From the NCBI GenBank assembly GCA_023387085.1, contig JAEWIL010000151.1:1-8207 (forward strand): DNA of 8,207 bases. Direction: 5' to 3'. A program made the position numbers and the translations under genes. This DNA is from Pseudomonadota bacterium. Its GTDB lineage: Bacteria; Pseudomonadota; Alphaproteobacteria; Sphingomonadales; Sphingomonadaceae. Below, one piece after another: positions 6,423-8,207 of the stretch (positions within the stretch are counted from its first letter, which is position 1; each line of letters begins with the position of its first letter). The notes under the pieces are model-generated. The model was not told the origin of the DNA and ran no database searches. It was given only the letters and a program-made list of their open reading frames with translations.

Positions 6423-8207
6423 ATGACCATATTGAACATATATCGTCTCCCGCTTTCTTCGCGCGCTCTTTTGCTGGCGGCGGGCGCTTCGCTTGCCATG
6501 CCTGCCATGGCGGAAACCGACGCGACCGCCGTCGCTGCCGTCGCCGCCATCGCGGATCAGCCTGCCGATCCGGCAGCGGCCACCTCTTCGGACGATGATT
6601 ACGCCGACAGTGATTATGACGATAACGAGATTATCGTGACCGCACCGCGTCTCGCGGGCCAGCTCGAAACCGACATCAAGGCCGAAGCCGAGCTCGATGA
6701 GGCGGCGATCGCAAGTTATGGCGTGTCGAACCTGTCCGAACTGCTCGACGCGCTGGCGCCGCAAACGCGCTCGGGCCGCGGGCGGGGCAGCGGCCGGCCG
6801 ATCATCCTTGTGAACGGGCGCAGGATTGGCGGTTTCGGCGAGGTTCGCAACCTGCCCCCCGAAGCCATCGCAAAAGTCGAGGTCTTCCCCGAGGAGGTCG
6901 CGCTCCAATATGGCTATTCGGCCGACGCGCGCGTCGTCAACCTGGTGCTCAAGCCCAATTTTCGGCAACTCGCGTTCGAAGCCGAAGGCGGCATCCCGAC
7001 GCAGGGTGGCCGGTTCCAGAGCGAGATCGATCCGAGCTTCGTCGCGATCGGCAAGAATGGCCGGCTGAACCTCAACGCGGGCTGGCAACATGCCACAATG
7101 CTGCGCGAGAGTGAACGCGACCTGCGCTACGACGATCCGGCGCAGGCGGCCGAGGCTCCGGCACGCAGCCTGTTGCCCGCCACCGATACCTATTCGATCG
7201 ACGGCACGATCCAGCGCAGCCTCAACAAGCTGACCGATGCGTCGCTCAATATCCGGTTCGACCAGACCGACAGCCTGTCGCTGCTCGGTCCGGGCGCGGG
7301 CGGGATCGCCGATCCGCTGAAGCGCGACAGCCGCAGCCGCAACCTGACCTCGACCGCCGCGGTCAACGGCATGCTCGGCAACTGGCGCTGGTCGCTGTCG
7401 GGCAATTATGCCGATGCCGATCAATTGACCTTTACCGATCGTTACAATGGTCTGACCTCCTCGGTCGACCGGTTCGACAGCAGCCAGCAGACCTTTGGCG
7501 GCAACGCCAACCTGTCGGGAACGGTGGCCGAGGGCTGGGCGGGCCCGATCCTCCTGTCGATGACCGGCAGCTATTCGGGTATCCGCTACGATAGCCGCTC
7601 GGCGCGCGCCGACGGCATCACGACGAGCGACCTGTCGCGCGACCTGCCCAGCGTGTTCGGATCGCTGACGATTCCGCTGCTCGATCCCGAATATAGCGTC
7701 GGAAAGATCGGCCGTGTCTCTCTGACGCTGAGCGGTCAGGTCGCGAACCCGAGTGATTTCGAATCGCTGAAGAGCTGGGGTGCCAACCTGAATTGGGGGA
7801 TCACCAAGAATCTCTCGGTGATCGCGAGCTTCAATCATGACGAGGCAGCGCCCGACGTCCAGCAACTCGGCGCCGCGCCCCTGGTCACGCCCGCGGTCAA
7901 TTATTACGACTTCCGCAATGGCCAGACGGTGCAGATCACGACGACCACCGGCGGCAATCCCTTCCTGCTCGCCGAGCAGCGCCGCGATTTCAAGCTGGGG
8001 CTGAACTGGTCGCCGCCGATGATCGACGGGCTCAATTTCTCGATCAATTACAACAGCAACAAAAGCTATGACACGGCGAACGCCTTTCCGTTGTTGACGC
8101 CGGAGATCGAGGCCGCATTTCCCGACCGCGTGACGCGTGACGGCAGCGGAACGCTGATCGCGCTCGACCAGCGACCCATCAATTTCGACCGCGCGGAAAA
8201 TTCCCAG
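6423..8207 (+). CDS. TonB-dependent outer-membrane receptor, 3' end beyond the window
   Basis: An open frame of 595 codons runs off the window without a stop. It starts with a signal peptide (residues 1-30, cleavage after AMA), followed by an Ala/Pro-rich and then acidic linker (D57-D67, mostly Asp, Ser and Tyr) and a TonB box DNEIIVTAPR at 67-76. The plug domain is about 85-180, with the strand IILVNGRRI (127-135) and LPPEAIAKVEVFPEEVALQYGYSADARVVNLVLKP (144-178). Barrel strands follow, and near the cut edge comes the motif GTLIALDQRPINF, which I recognise from a large receptor subfamily common in sphingomonads; these usually run past 850 residues, so roughly a third is missing. AAGGG at 6409-6413 lies 9 bases before the ATG. 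The role is energy-dependent uptake of an unknown ligand; no transport or catabolic partner is visible in the window. Its plug is distinct from that of the 119-2458 receptor, so the two are not recent duplicates. A long minus-strand frame over this region is a coding shadow. Confidence 0.93.
   Translation, partial: MTILNIYRLPLSSRALLLAAGASLAMPAMAETDATAVAAVAAIADQPADPAAATSSDDDYADSDYDDNEIIVTAPRLAGQLETDIKAEAELDEAAIASYGVSNLSELLDALAPQTRSGRGRGSGRPIILVNGRRIGGFGEVRNLPPEAIAKVEVFPEEVALQYGYSADARVVNLVLKPNFRQLAFEAEGGIPTQGGRFQSEIDPSFVAIGKNGRLNLNAGWQHATMLRESERDLRYDDPAQAAEAPARSLLPATDTYSIDGTIQRSLNKLTDASLNIRFDQTDSLSLLGPGAGGIADPLKRDSRSRNLTSTAAVNGMLGNWRWSLSGNYADADQLTFTDRYNGLTSSVDRFDSSQQTFGGNANLSGTVAEGWAGPILLSMTGSYSGIRYDSRSARADGITTSDLSRDLPSVFGSLTIPLLDPEYSVGKIGRVSLTLSGQVANPSDFESLKSWGANLNWGITKNLSVIASFNHDEAAPDVQQLGAAPLVTPAVNYYDFRNGQTVQITTTTGGNPFLLAEQRRDFKLGLNWSPPMIDGLNFSINYNSNKSYDTANAFPLLTPEIEAAFPDRVTRDGSGTLIALDQRPINFDRAENSQ

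Noticed and set aside
6393..7865. A 490-codon minus-strand open frame opposite the second receptor
   Set aside because: The plus strand is open from 6423 to the window end and encodes a signal peptide, TonB box, plug and receptor barrel motifs. The minus-strand product is an Arg/Ala-rich shadow, although it is the longer closed frame in this region.

Overview
The window looks like ordinary chromosome from a GC-rich alphaproteobacterium, most likely a sphingomonad (Sphingopyxis, Sphingomonas or Novosphingobium type). The reasons are the high GC content, codon use dominated by G or C in third position, and two large TonB-dependent receptors whose TonB boxes (DIVVTARRR and EIIVTAPR) and barrel motifs are typical of that group. 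The genus is an inference. I see no CRISPR array, rRNA, tRNA, insertion sequence or phage gene.

Layout: (1) positions 1-118 are non-coding and contain a long perfect hairpin that probably terminates the first receptor gene. (2) 119-2458, minus strand, is a complete 779-residue TonB-dependent outer-membrane receptor. (3) 2459-2713 is a 255-base divergent promoter region. (4) 2714-3475 and 3494-4474, plus strand, form a two-gene unit 18 bases apart: a classical short-chain dehydrogenase/reductase, then a 3-hydroxyacyl-CoA-dehydrogenase-fold enzyme closest in sequence to lambda-crystallin / L-gulonate 3-dehydrogenase. (5) 4475-4641 is a non-coding gap between convergent genes. (6) 4642-6228, minus strand, is guaA, the glutamine-hydrolysing GMP synthase. 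(7) 6229-6422 is a second divergent promoter region with several short inverted repeats. (8) 6423 to the window end, plus strand, is the first 595 codons of a second TonB-dependent receptor of a different, large sphingomonad subfamily.

Functional reading: the receptor at 119-2458 and the divergent pair of dehydrogenases may be one small uptake-plus-oxidation locus. The receptor would import a substrate across the outer membrane and the two NAD(P)-dependent enzymes would act on its hydroxyl groups. The substrate cannot be read from the sequence. guaA is a housekeeping purine-biosynthesis gene and appears unrelated to its neighbours. The second receptor is cut by the window edge, so its partner genes are not visible.

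Three very long open frames opposite the real genes, and a 550-codon upstream extension of the first receptor frame, are by-products of GC-biased codon use and are not annotated. The window shows no convincing undescribed system. The most checkable oddities are the tandem ribosome-binding repeats before the first receptor, the paired upstream boxes, the leader hairpin and tiny overlapping frame before the second receptor, and the choice of start in the lambda-crystallin-like gene.
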